NCBI GenBank assembly: GCA_963747765.1
Contig: CAVVGH010000013.1
Location: 1-64,000, forward strand
Direction of reading: 5' to 3'
From: VRUE01 sp963747765
Lineage (GTDB): Bacteria; Actinomycetota; Thermoleophilia; Solirubrobacterales; 70-9
Length of the DNA: 64,000 nucleotides
The number at the start of each line of letters is the position of its first letter. Positions within the stretch are counted from its first letter, which is position 1. Shown piece by piece: positions 7,860 through 15,056 of the stretch. Position numbers and translations under genes: made by a program. The notes beneath the pieces are model-generated. The model did not search any database, was not told the DNA's origin, and saw nothing but the letters and a program-made list of their open reading frames with translations.

Positions 7860-8099
7860 ATGAGAATGCGACAGAGCATCTCCCAGTTCGAGGTTGCCTT
7901 CGAGCAGGAGACAACATTGGAGCGCCGCAGGCGCGAGCAGCTCCGCCGCCGCGCCGCAAACCGGTCGCGCGCTCGGCGCATGACCCGCGACGAGCAGTCC
8001 GGAAAGGTGCGCTTCAGCGTGCTGGCGGTCTGCCTGACGGCAACCGTCGTGGTGGTGGTCGTCGCGATGTTCGAGGCCTTCTCCTTCCTGATCGCCTAG
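7860..8099 (+). CDS. Small membrane protein, 79 aa, unknown function
   Basis: An Arg/Glu-rich amphipathic N-terminal half (residues 1-47) precedes one strongly hydrophobic segment (about 51-76, rich in Val/Ala/Phe), so it is probably a single-pass protein with a cytosolic charged domain. A GGAGG lies 12-16 bp upstream, and an in-frame second ATG is at codon 3. The arrangement resembles small division or envelope proteins of actinobacteria, but I cannot assign it. Confidence 0.6.
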   Translation: MRMRQSISQFEVAFEQETTLERRRREQLRRRAANRSRARRMTRDEQSGKVRFSVLAVCLTATVVVVVVAMFEAFSFLIA

Positions 8100-8115
8100 T
8101 GCGCACCCGCGTCGC

Positions 8116-8295
8116 TCAGGCCGCCCCAGCCGCCGTGCCCTCGAACAGCAGCTCCCCGCAGCCCATCAGCCCCTGGGCCTCACCGCGGCCCCTCTCATCA
8201 ATTCGCCTCGCAATGGCTTCGATCCGCTTGTACATGCGCCCGGCGGAGGCGGGCACCCCGGCGGCACCCTTGGTCGCATAGACTCGCGATCCCAT
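8116..8295 (-). CDS. Possible 59-aa protein, unknown
   Basis: A short minus-strand frame fills the gap between the small membrane protein and the next plus-strand gene. It starts MGSRVYATKGAAG and ends GTAAGAA. Third codon positions are mostly G or C, as in real genes here, and nothing else explains this 190-bp gap. Its ATG overlaps the plus-strand gene's ATG within CCATGG, so both translation starts share bases. No family recognised; it could be chance. Confidence 0.4.
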   Translation of the reverse strand: MGSRVYATKGAAGVPASAGRMYKRIEAIARRIDERGRGEAQGLMGCGELLFEGTAAGAA

Positions 8296-8896
8296 GGCAC
8301 GACGCTCACTGAAGCCGCAGCTCAACCAGATTCGCGAGTGGGTCCGGCAGGGACGAACGGACGCCTGGATCGCGCACCAGCTCGAAGTCAGCGTGGCCGA
8401 GCTGCGTGAGTTCCGCGACCAGCACAAGCTCAAGCCCGACGAGGAGGACACCGGCTCGAAGGAAATGGAGCTCCGCGACGAAATCGAGGCGGAGGTCGAG
8501 GCGGCAACGGCCGAAGAGGTCGATGAAACGGAGCAGGACGAAGAGGCCGGCGACGAGAAGGAACCGGACGAGGACGAGGACGAGGACGAGGAGAAGGCTG
8601 CGGAGACCGAGCAGCCGTCCGCTGAATCCGAGGGCGGCGAGAGCACAGGCACGCGGCCCCGGCGCAGGCGGCGTCGCGGAAGGCGCGGCGGACGCGGGCG
8701 GCGCAAAGAGCTCGAGGCGACCTTCGACCACGGCGAACGGGACGGATACGGCTTCTGGCTGGATCCCAGCGTCAAGGACAACCCCGTATACGCCGAGCAC
8801 TGGTCGGGCAAGCGCGAGGTTTCGGTGCGAATCGAGCCCGATCAGATCGTCATCCGGCGCGCCGGCGCCGACGAGGACGACGACTCAGGCGACTGA
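8294..8896 (+). CDS. Hypothetical protein with N-terminal HTH-like region, acidic and Arg/Gly-rich middle
   Basis: 200 aa. Residues 1-45 (LNQIREWVRQGRTDAWIAHQ) look like a helix-turn-helix that selects short sequences. Residues about 48-115 are very acidic (runs of Glu/Asp), residues about 118-137 are Arg/Gly-rich and nucleic-acid-binding in character, and residues about 140-190 form a compact domain (GYGFWLDPSVKDNPVYAEHW). The mix of acidic and RGG-like segments suggests an RNA- or DNA-associated protein; no function is known to me. It overlaps the convergent gene 8885-9211 by 12 bp. Confidence 0.65.
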   Translation: MARRSLKPQLNQIREWVRQGRTDAWIAHQLEVSVAELREFRDQHKLKPDEEDTGSKEMELRDEIEAEVEAATAEEVDETEQDEEAGDEKEPDEDEDEDEEKAAETEQPSAESEGGESTGTRPRRRRRRGRRGGRGRRKELEATFDHGERDGYGFWLDPSVKDNPVYAEHWSGKREVSVRIEPDQIVIRRAGADEDDDSGD

Positions 8897-9211
8897 CAAC
8901 CGGCCGGCGGCGAAGTCGACCGCGCCGCGCAGGTAGAGCCAGAAAGCGGCATCTGCCAGCGACTGTTGATCGGTTTCGAGACCGGGCGCCGCCTCCAGGG
9001 AAACCTCCACGCACCAATCCGTTCCCTGCGAGTAGAGCTGTGCCAGGTCCGCAGCTCGAAACGTCGGACCGATGCGCCGCCGCAGCTCGTCCTGCACAGC
9101 CACGATCACGCAATCCGCGCGCGCCTGCTCGGCCGGCCGGTCGCGCAGGCCCTGCAGGACCCGCCAACCCTCCTCCCACTGGAAGAACGCGTTCTCGAGT
9201 GGATAGCTCAC
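8885..9211 (-). CDS. Conserved hypothetical protein, about 108 aa
   Basis: The likely N-terminus is SYPLENAFFQWEEG at a GTG (9211); an upstream GTG at 9256 would add 15 residues that look less protein-like. Content is mixed helical, with WEEGWRVLQ and FWLYLRGAVDFAAGRL. No signal peptide or membrane segment. Its end overlaps the convergent 8294-8896 gene. It follows the GT-C gene on the same strand, but with a gap of about 65 bp. Function not recognised. Confidence 0.55.
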   Translation of the reverse strand: MSYPLENAFFQWEEGWRVLQGLRDRPAEQARADCVIVAVQDELRRRIGPTFRAADLAQLYSQGTDWCVEVSLEAAPGLETDQQSLADAAFWLYLRGAVDFAAGRLSVA

Positions 9212-9277
9212 GAGGCCAGGGTACCCGGCGACTCGTTCCGCCACGCAGCGATTCACCGCTCCGGTCGGACGGGCGAA

Positions 9278-11701
9278 TCAGGAACCGGGCTGCTGGGGAA
9301 TGCGGCGGAGCGGCGCATTTGCGGGCCCGCAACCAGCTGGATCCAGCGAGCCCTCGACCCTCCAGACCGTGACCGGGCCGCTGCGGTCGATCGGCCTCAC
9401 CGCCATCTCGCCGCGCAGCCAACCGGCCTCCGGGGACGCAATCGGCTTGCCCGGCGAGATGAAGTTGAGGAAGGGCGCGGTGACGAGATAGTCGAGATCG
9501 GCAGCGTTCACCGCAGCGCGAAACCGCCGGCAATCGGGGATCGCGTTGAAGGCGCCGTGCGGGCCCTTGACGCCCAGGTAGCGGACGCGATTGGAGAGCC
9601 TCGGGCCGTAGAGGCCGTAGTCCAGGAACCCGGCCGTCGTCCCCGCGAGGCCGATGCGCGCCCCATCGACGCCGCGCGCCCAGCGATACGCGGAGTCAAG
9701 GTGCATGCCGGGAATGCTGGTGTCGAGGTTTTCGTTGCCGAAGCGGTCACGCAGGTAGTCACGCTGCACGGGATAGCCGATCGCGGCCACCGCAACCAGC
9801 AGAGCGGCGAACCCCCCCGCGATCGCCCGGCGCGAAATCCCGCGACGCCTGGCGTAGACCAGGCCCGTGGGGATGACGACCATCAGCACGGCAAGCCCCC
9901 AGGCGAAGAGCCGGTCTGGATCGCGCAGGACGGCGTCAGGGCGATCGGTGAGGATCAGGATCGCGAGCAGAGTCCCGAGCAGCGCCCAGTCGGCCCAGGA
10001 CAGCGCACCTGGCCCGCGGGTCCTGTCGGACTGAGTGGCGGCCTCATCCAGCCAACCCCCCTCTCTCCGTCCGCCACCCGCGGGAGAGACATGGGGACCT
10101 GCCCGCAGTCGGTACAGCGCCACCGGGAGCAGGGTTAGGCCAGCGAGGACTGCGGGTATCGCGTAGCGGATGTTGATCGCGAAGCCCGTTGGCGCGCCCT
10201 GCGCTCCGGCGGCGCTGAGCGGCGTGAACATGTAGGCGAGCAGGCCGACCAGAACCACCGCTCCGATCCAGCGCAGAGCGCGCCGGCGTCCCAACAGCAG
10301 CGCCAGCAGGCCACCGGCGATCGCCCCGCCGACCACCAACGGCCACAGCAGGCCGAAGGCATGGTGCAGGCCGGGACCGAAGTAGTGCTGCCAGACGCCG
10401 GTGTCGGTCGCGTAGTGGGCGATGCTGAAGTCGGGGCGGCCGCTCTGCAGGCGCTCCGGATGGGGCAGGTCAAGCGGGCCGATGCGCTCCAACTGGGGCA
10501 GCGGATTGCCGGCAACGATCAGGTTGCGGGCGTACCAAAAGCCCCCTCCCGCCAGCGCCGCCGCGAACCACCACCCTGCGGCAGCCCATCGCCGCCCGAC
10601 CGGCGCGAGCGCGATGACCGCCAGGGTGAGCACGGCGGCCATTGCGAGGGCGGTCGACTTGGTGCCGACGGCAAGGCCGGTCGCAAGGCCCGCGACGGCC
10701 AGCGGAAGCATCTGGCCCGCGCGCCCCGTCGAAGTGGAAGGGGGTGTTGACGGGCCCCCCCGTCCGGTCCCCCTCGCCACCTGCCTCTCGCGATTGATCA
10801 GGATGGCGATGGCCGCAAGGAGCAACGCCGCCGCCATCAGGTCGTTCTTGGCGGCCCCGGGCTCGCGGACGACCAGCGTGTGGCACTCGAGCACGACCGC
10901 CGCCGCCACAACCGCCAGCGGGCCGCGACCGTAGGGCCTGCCAATGCACCAGGCGGCGAGAAAGGCGAGTCCCAGCCAGCCGAAATTGAGGAACAGAGAC
11001 AGCGTGTCGCGCTGCGTCAACAGGATCCCGGCCGCGTGCAGCAGCTCGGAGTTCTGCGGGTAGAACCAGTTGGTGAAGACGGTCTCCGTGTAGTGGATGC
11101 CGGTCACCGAATGGCTGTGGGCCATTTCCACCGCGAACGGCAGGTGGTACCAGAGGGAGTCGAAGTTGAAGATGCCGCGGCCGAGCGCGTCCTTTGCCGT
11201 CAATCCCCAATGCGCAAACACAACAGCGACCACGGCCAAGGCGACGAGGGACATGGCGTCCCGGCCTCGGGTCCCCTCCTCCACGCCACCCGCGGAAGGC
11301 GCCTCCACGCCACCCGCGGAAGGAGCCTCCACGCCACCCGCGGAAGGAGCCTCCACGCCACCCGCGGAAGGAGCCTCCACGCCACCCGCGGAAGGAGCCT
11401 CCACGCCACCCGCGGAAGGGGCATCGGAGGTCCGACGGCGCCAGGTGGCGATGAGTGCCGCAAGCAATGCTGCTGAGCCGACGAGGGACCAGGCGTAGAG
11501 GAGGTTCACAACACCGAGCAGCTCGGCGAGCCAGATGAGCGACGCGACGGCGATGATCGCCTCCACCAGATGCCCCGGAGCTCCCTCCCAGTCGGGGAGC
11601 AGGCGACGCCGTACGCTGACCGCGCTGAAGCCCAGGGAAAGCGCCAGGACCGCCAGCGCGGCCCAGTCGAGGACGTAATGCCCGGCGCTTACGTCCGCCA
11701 T
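9278..11701 (-). CDS. Polytopic membrane protein, GT-C-like glycosyltransferase
   Basis: 807 aa, about a dozen hydrophobic segments with a long soluble C-terminal part. After membrane helix 3 an insert of SAGGVEAP repeats (about 93-140) leads to DSLWYHLPFAVEMAHSHSV, an acidic/aromatic first-loop motif like those of GT-C enzymes that use polyprenyl-linked sugars. FTNWFYPQNSELLHAAG follows. A role in transferring sugars to envelope polymers is inferred from fold class only. It starts 25 bp after the ftsB-like gene on the same strand, so it could be the tail of the mfd-eno transcript. Confidence 0.65.
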   Translation of the reverse strand: MADVSAGHYVLDWAALAVLALSLGFSAVSVRRRLLPDWEGAPGHLVEAIIAVASLIWLAELLGVVNLLYAWSLVGSAALLAALIATWRRRTSDAPSAGGVEAPSAGGVEAPSAGGVEAPSAGGVEAPSAGGVEAPSAGGVEEGTRGRDAMSLVALAVVAVVFAHWGLTAKDALGRGIFNFDSLWYHLPFAVEMAHSHSVTGIHYTETVFTNWFYPQNSELLHAAGILLTQRDTLSLFLNFGWLGLAFLAAWCIGRPYGRGPLAVVAAAVVLECHTLVVREPGAAKNDLMAAALLLAAIAILINRERQVARGTGRGGPSTPPSTSTGRAGQMLPLAVAGLATGLAVGTKSTALAMAAVLTLAVIALAPVGRRWAAAGWWFAAALAGGGFWYARNLIVAGNPLPQLERIGPLDLPHPERLQSGRPDFSIAHYATDTGVWQHYFGPGLHHAFGLLWPLVVGGAIAGGLLALLLGRRRALRWIGAVVLVGLLAYMFTPLSAAGAQGAPTGFAINIRYAIPAVLAGLTLLPVALYRLRAGPHVSPAGGGRREGGWLDEAATQSDRTRGPGALSWADWALLGTLLAILILTDRPDAVLRDPDRLFAWGLAVLMVVIPTGLVYARRRGISRRAIAGGFAALLVAVAAIGYPVQRDYLRDRFGNENLDTSIPGMHLDSAYRWARGVDGARIGLAGTTAGFLDYGLYGPRLSNRVRYLGVKGPHGAFNAIPDCRRFRAAVNAADLDYLVTAPFLNFISPGKPIASPEAGWLRGEMAVRPIDRSGPVTVWRVEGSLDPAGCGPANAPLRRIPQQPGS
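11281..11424 (-). repeat. 24-bp in-frame tandem repeat, 6 copies
   Basis: Six adjacent 24-bp units (TCCACGCCACCCGCGGAAGGAGCC on the plus strand, trimmed here: TCCACGCCACCCGCGG core) encode SAGGVEAP repeats in a loop of the GT-C-like protein. Units are almost identical, so the array is recent or homogenised, and copy-number change would keep the frame. Confidence 0.9.
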
Positions 11702-11726
11702 CGCAGGTCGCGTCGGGAGGAAGCGG

Positions 11727-12095
11727 TCAGCGGCCGAGACCGCGGACCACGATCGGCGTCTCGCCAGGGGCGATCATCCCCTGGCCGCGCGCCTTGCGAT
11801 CGAGCACGACCGGGTCGTCCGCGGACTGAACCCGGCGGTGAAGGCGCTTGTTTTCCCGCAGCATCGCGTGCAACTCCGCTCTTGCCGCGGTGGTGGCCGT
11901 GTAGGTCTTGACGAAGTCGATCGCCGGGTTCAGGTACGAGTAGAGAACCGCCGCAAGCACGAGGGTGAGCGCAATGCGGCCGACCCGGTCCCAATGGATG
12001 CGGCTTGCGCCGCGGCGCGCGGCCGGCCGGCGCCGAGCCGCGGGGCGCCGACGCCCTCGCGTTGCCGTCTTCCCGGTGCGGGCGCGTGCTGCCAT
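11727..12095 (-). CDS. FtsB/DivIC-like septum formation initiator
   Basis: 122 aa. A very basic Ala/Arg/Pro-rich N-terminus (1-33), one membrane helix (about 41-55) and a short coiled-coil (about 66-93, ARAELHAMLRENKRLHRRVQ) ending in a conserved-looking PVVLDRKARGQGMIAPGE. This is the layout of FtsB/DivIC, which link FtsL/FtsQ at the septum outside the membrane. The position directly after eno is the same as in many Gram-positive genomes and supports the call. Confidence 0.85.
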   Translation of the reverse strand: MAARARTGKTATRGRRRPAARRRPAARRGASRIHWDRVGRIALTLVLAAVLYSYLNPAIDFVKTYTATTAARAELHAMLRENKRLHRRVQSADDPVVLDRKARGQGMIAPGETPIVVRGLGR

Positions 12096-12128
12096 GCTCG
12101 ATCATTTGCGGTCGAGCCCCGCATTCCT

Positions 12129-13427
12129 TCACTGCTTGGATCGTTGGAGGAACGCCTTCAGGCCCGGGAACTCCGCGGCAGAGCCGAGCTCCTCCTCGAT
12201 TCGCAGCAGGCGGTTGTACTTCGCGACCCGGTCCGAGCGCGATGGCGCGCCGGTCTTGATCTGGCCGGCACCCGTCGCAACCGCCAGATCGGCGATCGTC
12301 GTGTCCTCGGTCTCGCCGGAGCGATGCGAGATCACCGCCGTGTAGCCGGCATCGCGTGCCATGCGGATCGCCTCCAGCGTCTCGGTGAGCGTGCCGATCT
12401 GGTTTACCTTGACGAGGATTGAGTTGCCCACTCGGAGCTCTATCCCGCGGCGCAGCCGCTCCGGGTTCGTGACGAAGACGTCGTCGCCGACCAGCTGGAC
12501 GCGATCGCCCAGGCGCTCGGTCAAGAGCTTCCAGCCATCCCAGTCCTCCTCGTCCATGCCGTCCTCGATCGAAACGATCGGGTAGCGCGAGCAGGCATCG
12601 TCCCAGTAGGCGACCAGCTCCTCCGGCGAGAGCGACCGGCCCTCGTGCTCGAGGACGTAGGCGCCGTCCTCGTAGACCTCGCTGGTGGCCGGGTCAAGGG
12701 CGATGAAGACGTCGGCGCCAGGCTTGTAGCCGGCAGCCTCGACGCCGGCCAGGACAGCCTCCAGGGCCGCCTCGTTGGACTCGAGGTTCGGGGCGAAGCC
12801 ACCCTCGTCGCCCACGGCGGTGGAGAGCCCCTTCGAGCCGAGGCTCTTCTTCAGCGCGTGGAAGACCTCGGCACCAACTCGAATGCAGTCGCTGAAGCTC
12901 GTCGCCCCGGCCGGGACGATCATGAACTCCTGGAAGTCGACCGAGTTGTCGGCGTGAGCGCCGCCGTTGAGGACGTTCATCATCGGCACCGGGAGCACCG
13001 TCGGCTCGCCGCCCCCGTAGAGCTCGGCTAGATACCGATACAGGGGCTGCTCGGAATGGAGCGCAGCGGCCTTGGCGGCGGCAAGCGACACGCCGAGGAT
13101 CGCGTTGGCGCCGAGCCTGCCCTTGTTGGGCGTGCCGTCCAACTCGATCATCGTCTCGTCCAGGGTGCCCTGCTCGGCTGCTCGTGCCCCAACCAGGGCC
13201 TTGGCAATCTCACCGTTGACGTTGTCGACGGCCTGCATCACGCCCTTGCCCCCCCAGGAATCGCCGCCGTCACGAAGCTCGACGGCCTCGAACTCCCCCG
13301 TCGAGGCGCCGGAGGGGACCGCCGCCAACCCGCGAGCGCCCGAGTCCAGAACCACCTCCACCTCGATCGTCGGATTGCCGCGCGAATCGAGGATCTGGCG
13401 GGCATGAATGGACGCGATGGTGCTCAC
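12129..13427 (-). CDS. eno: Enolase (phosphopyruvate hydratase)
   Basis: 432 aa, normal length. Converts 2-phosphoglycerate to phosphoenolpyruvate in glycolysis. ARQILDSRGNPTIEVEV opens the protein. SGASTGEFEAVELRDG is the mobile loop; VGDEGGFAPNL, the metal-binding SIEDGMDEEDWDGW, LVGDDVFVTNP and SHRSGETEDT follow with catalytic Lys in LVKVNQIGT. GTG start. It follows the PPIase gene by about 310 bp (which holds a 28-bp tandem array) and precedes the ftsB-like gene by 33 bp. Confidence 0.98.
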   Translation of the reverse strand: MSTIASIHARQILDSRGNPTIEVEVVLDSGARGLAAVPSGASTGEFEAVELRDGGDSWGGKGVMQAVDNVNGEIAKALVGARAAEQGTLDETMIELDGTPNKGRLGANAILGVSLAAAKAAALHSEQPLYRYLAELYGGGEPTVLPVPMMNVLNGGAHADNSVDFQEFMIVPAGATSFSDCIRVGAEVFHALKKSLGSKGLSTAVGDEGGFAPNLESNEAALEAVLAGVEAAGYKPGADVFIALDPATSEVYEDGAYVLEHEGRSLSPEELVAYWDDACSRYPIVSIEDGMDEEDWDGWKLLTERLGDRVQLVGDDVFVTNPERLRRGIELRVGNSILVKVNQIGTLTETLEAIRMARDAGYTAVISHRSGETEDTTIADLAVATGAGQIKTGAPSRSDRVAKYNRLLRIEEELGSAAEFPGLKAFLQRSKQ

Positions 13428-13560
13428 GGCCGCGCCAGTCTATTCGTCAAGCGGGAGTCGAGGCAGCCAGGGCAAGCGCGCCGGTGTCGTCGGAAGCCGG
13501 GCATCGCAGGGCTTCGCCGCGCCGCCGATCGGGCGCCTCAACCAGCAGACTATTTGGAGT

Positions 13561-13736
13561 CAGACCCCATGGGCCGGGCACTCGATGGCGGACCCCATCG
13601 GCGGGTTATTCGGAGGCGGACCCCATGGGCGGGTTATTCGGAGGCGGACCCCATGGGCCGGGCACTCGATGGCGGACCCCATGGGCCGGGCATTCGGAGG
13701 TGGGGACCCCATGGGCGGGTTATTCGGAGATGGGTC
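13561..13736. repeat. 28-bp tandem repeats between the PPIase stop and eno
   Basis: About six units of 28 bp (core CGGACCCCATGGGCGGGTTA, alternating endings TTCGGAGG and CTCGATGG) run from 13561 up to the PPIase stop codon at 13737. Two unit types (GGTTATTCGGAGG and GGCACTCGATGG) are interleaved. Each contains the palindrome CCCATGGG. The remaining 13428-13560 shows no gene or clear motif; the eno promoter and leader must lie in or near here. Confidence 0.9.
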
Positions 13737-15056
13737 CTACGGGGAAGTCGGCAGCGAGAAGCTCGAGGGCGCCGGTTCTTCGGTTTCTTTGAGATCGGCC
13801 GGCCTGGGGCGCTGGGGCATCGGTTTGCCCTTCGGTTCCAACGGCGTCACGGTTCCCGGCATGGCGGGAACGAGCTGGAACACGGGCGCCGGACACGCTT
13901 CGGGCAGCCCGCCTTTCGGATTCGCTTCGTAGCAGGCTTCCGGCGCGGTCGAGGAATGCGCTTTGCTCTTCGCGTTGGCGCAGCGTTCGACCACGTAGCC
14001 GTCGGCGCAGAAGGTCCGTGAGCCCCACTTGGTGCTGAAGTCCGCGACAAACGCGCCGAAGTATTCCTGTTCGGATCGCTGTGCCAGCGTGCTCTGAATC
14101 TGGCTTTCGACCGTCTTCAGGTCCTGCACGCTTTCCGGCGTCGTGCTCGCGACCTCGAACACCGTGAAGCCCTGTTTGGTCTTGACCGGGCCGATGACCT
14201 GCCCTTCGTCGGCGCCGAACACGTCGGCGTCGAGCGGTTCTTCGAGGATCCCTTCCTGCACGGAGCTCTGCAGACCGCCGTTTTCTTTCGTCGTCGAGTC
14301 TTCGGAGTACTTCTTGGCGACCTTTTCCCAGTTCTTCGCCGAGTCGTCCTTGGAAAGCGCTTCGAGCGCCTGCTGGACCTTCTTGCGGTCCTTGTTGCGG
14401 ACGATCCGCACGTCCCGGGTCGGTTTCTGCGTGAACTGGGTGGCCTTCGCAGCCTCGTAGTAGGCCTTGACTTCGCCGTCGCTCGGTTTGGGCGCCCTGG
14501 CCGCGAGTTGTTTTTGGAGCTCGGCGCTGAGGATCTGCAGCTTCACCCGTTCGTTGACGTCGGCGGACGTGTAGTGCGATTCCTTCAGGAATTTCTTGAA
14601 TTCCGCCGGTGATTTGAAGCTCTGTTTCTTCAGTTTCTTCAGTTCGGCTTCGATTTCCTTTTCGGTGACTTCGACGCCTTCTTCGCTTGCCAGGCCCTGC
14701 AGCCAGACCGATTCGAGGATCGCATTGAGCGCCGATTCCTTCAGTTCTTCGTATTTGGGGTCACCGGGCTTGGGGGCCTTTTCTTCGCCCGCCTGCGCCC
14801 CCGTCAAATCGAGCGCGTGTTCGAACTCGTCCATGGTGATATCGCTGCTGTCGCCCGGCGCGCCTTCGACCAGCGCCACGTCGCCGGAGGGCACGCTCGG
14901 ATGGCCCACCCCAACGGCGATCGCAACGATCACGAAGAGAAGGACGAACAGGACCCCAAAGGCGAGCAGGCCAAGCCGCCGCACCTCGGCACGGCCAGCG
15001 GGCCTGCCGCTGCCACGTTTGCCAGACGTGGGTCTCCTGCCCTGCTTCGGACTCAC
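13737..15056 (-). CDS. Exported PPIC-type (parvulin/SurA-like) peptidyl-prolyl isomerase
   Basis: 439 aa, GTG start. A basic N-terminus and one membrane helix (about 27-50) anchor it outside the membrane. A SurA_N-like chaperone helix region (about 90-190) and a parvulin domain (about 200-325: DVRIVRNKDRKKVQQALEAL, AKKYSEDSTTKENGG, TKQGFTVFEV) follow. A Cys-containing, Pro-rich tail is last. It helps fold exported proteins. Its start overlaps the mfd stop (GTGA), so translation is coupled. Glu codons are nearly all GAA, unlike mfd and eno on either side. Tandem repeats begin directly at its stop codon. Confidence 0.85.
   Translation of the reverse strand: MSPKQGRRPTSGKRGSGRPAGRAEVRRLGLLAFGVLFVLLFVIVAIAVGVGHPSVPSGDVALVEGAPGDSSDITMDEFEHALDLTGAQAGEEKAPKPGDPKYEELKESALNAILESVWLQGLASEEGVEVTEKEIEAELKKLKKQSFKSPAEFKKFLKESHYTSADVNERVKLQILSAELQKQLAARAPKPSDGEVKAYYEAAKATQFTQKPTRDVRIVRNKDRKKVQQALEALSKDDSAKNWEKVAKKYSEDSTTKENGGLQSSVQEGILEEPLDADVFGADEGQVIGPVKTKQGFTVFEVASTTPESVQDLKTVESQIQSTLAQRSEQEYFGAFVADFSTKWGSRTFCADGYVVERCANAKSKAHSSTAPEACYEANPKGGLPEACPAPVFQLVPAMPGTVTPLEPKGKPMPQRPRPADLKETEEPAPSSFSLPTSP

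Noticed and set aside
10361..10934. Plus-strand frames antisense to the GT-C-like gene
   Set aside because: Low-complexity Arg/Pro-rich sequence with no domain, while the minus-strand frame has regular membrane helices.
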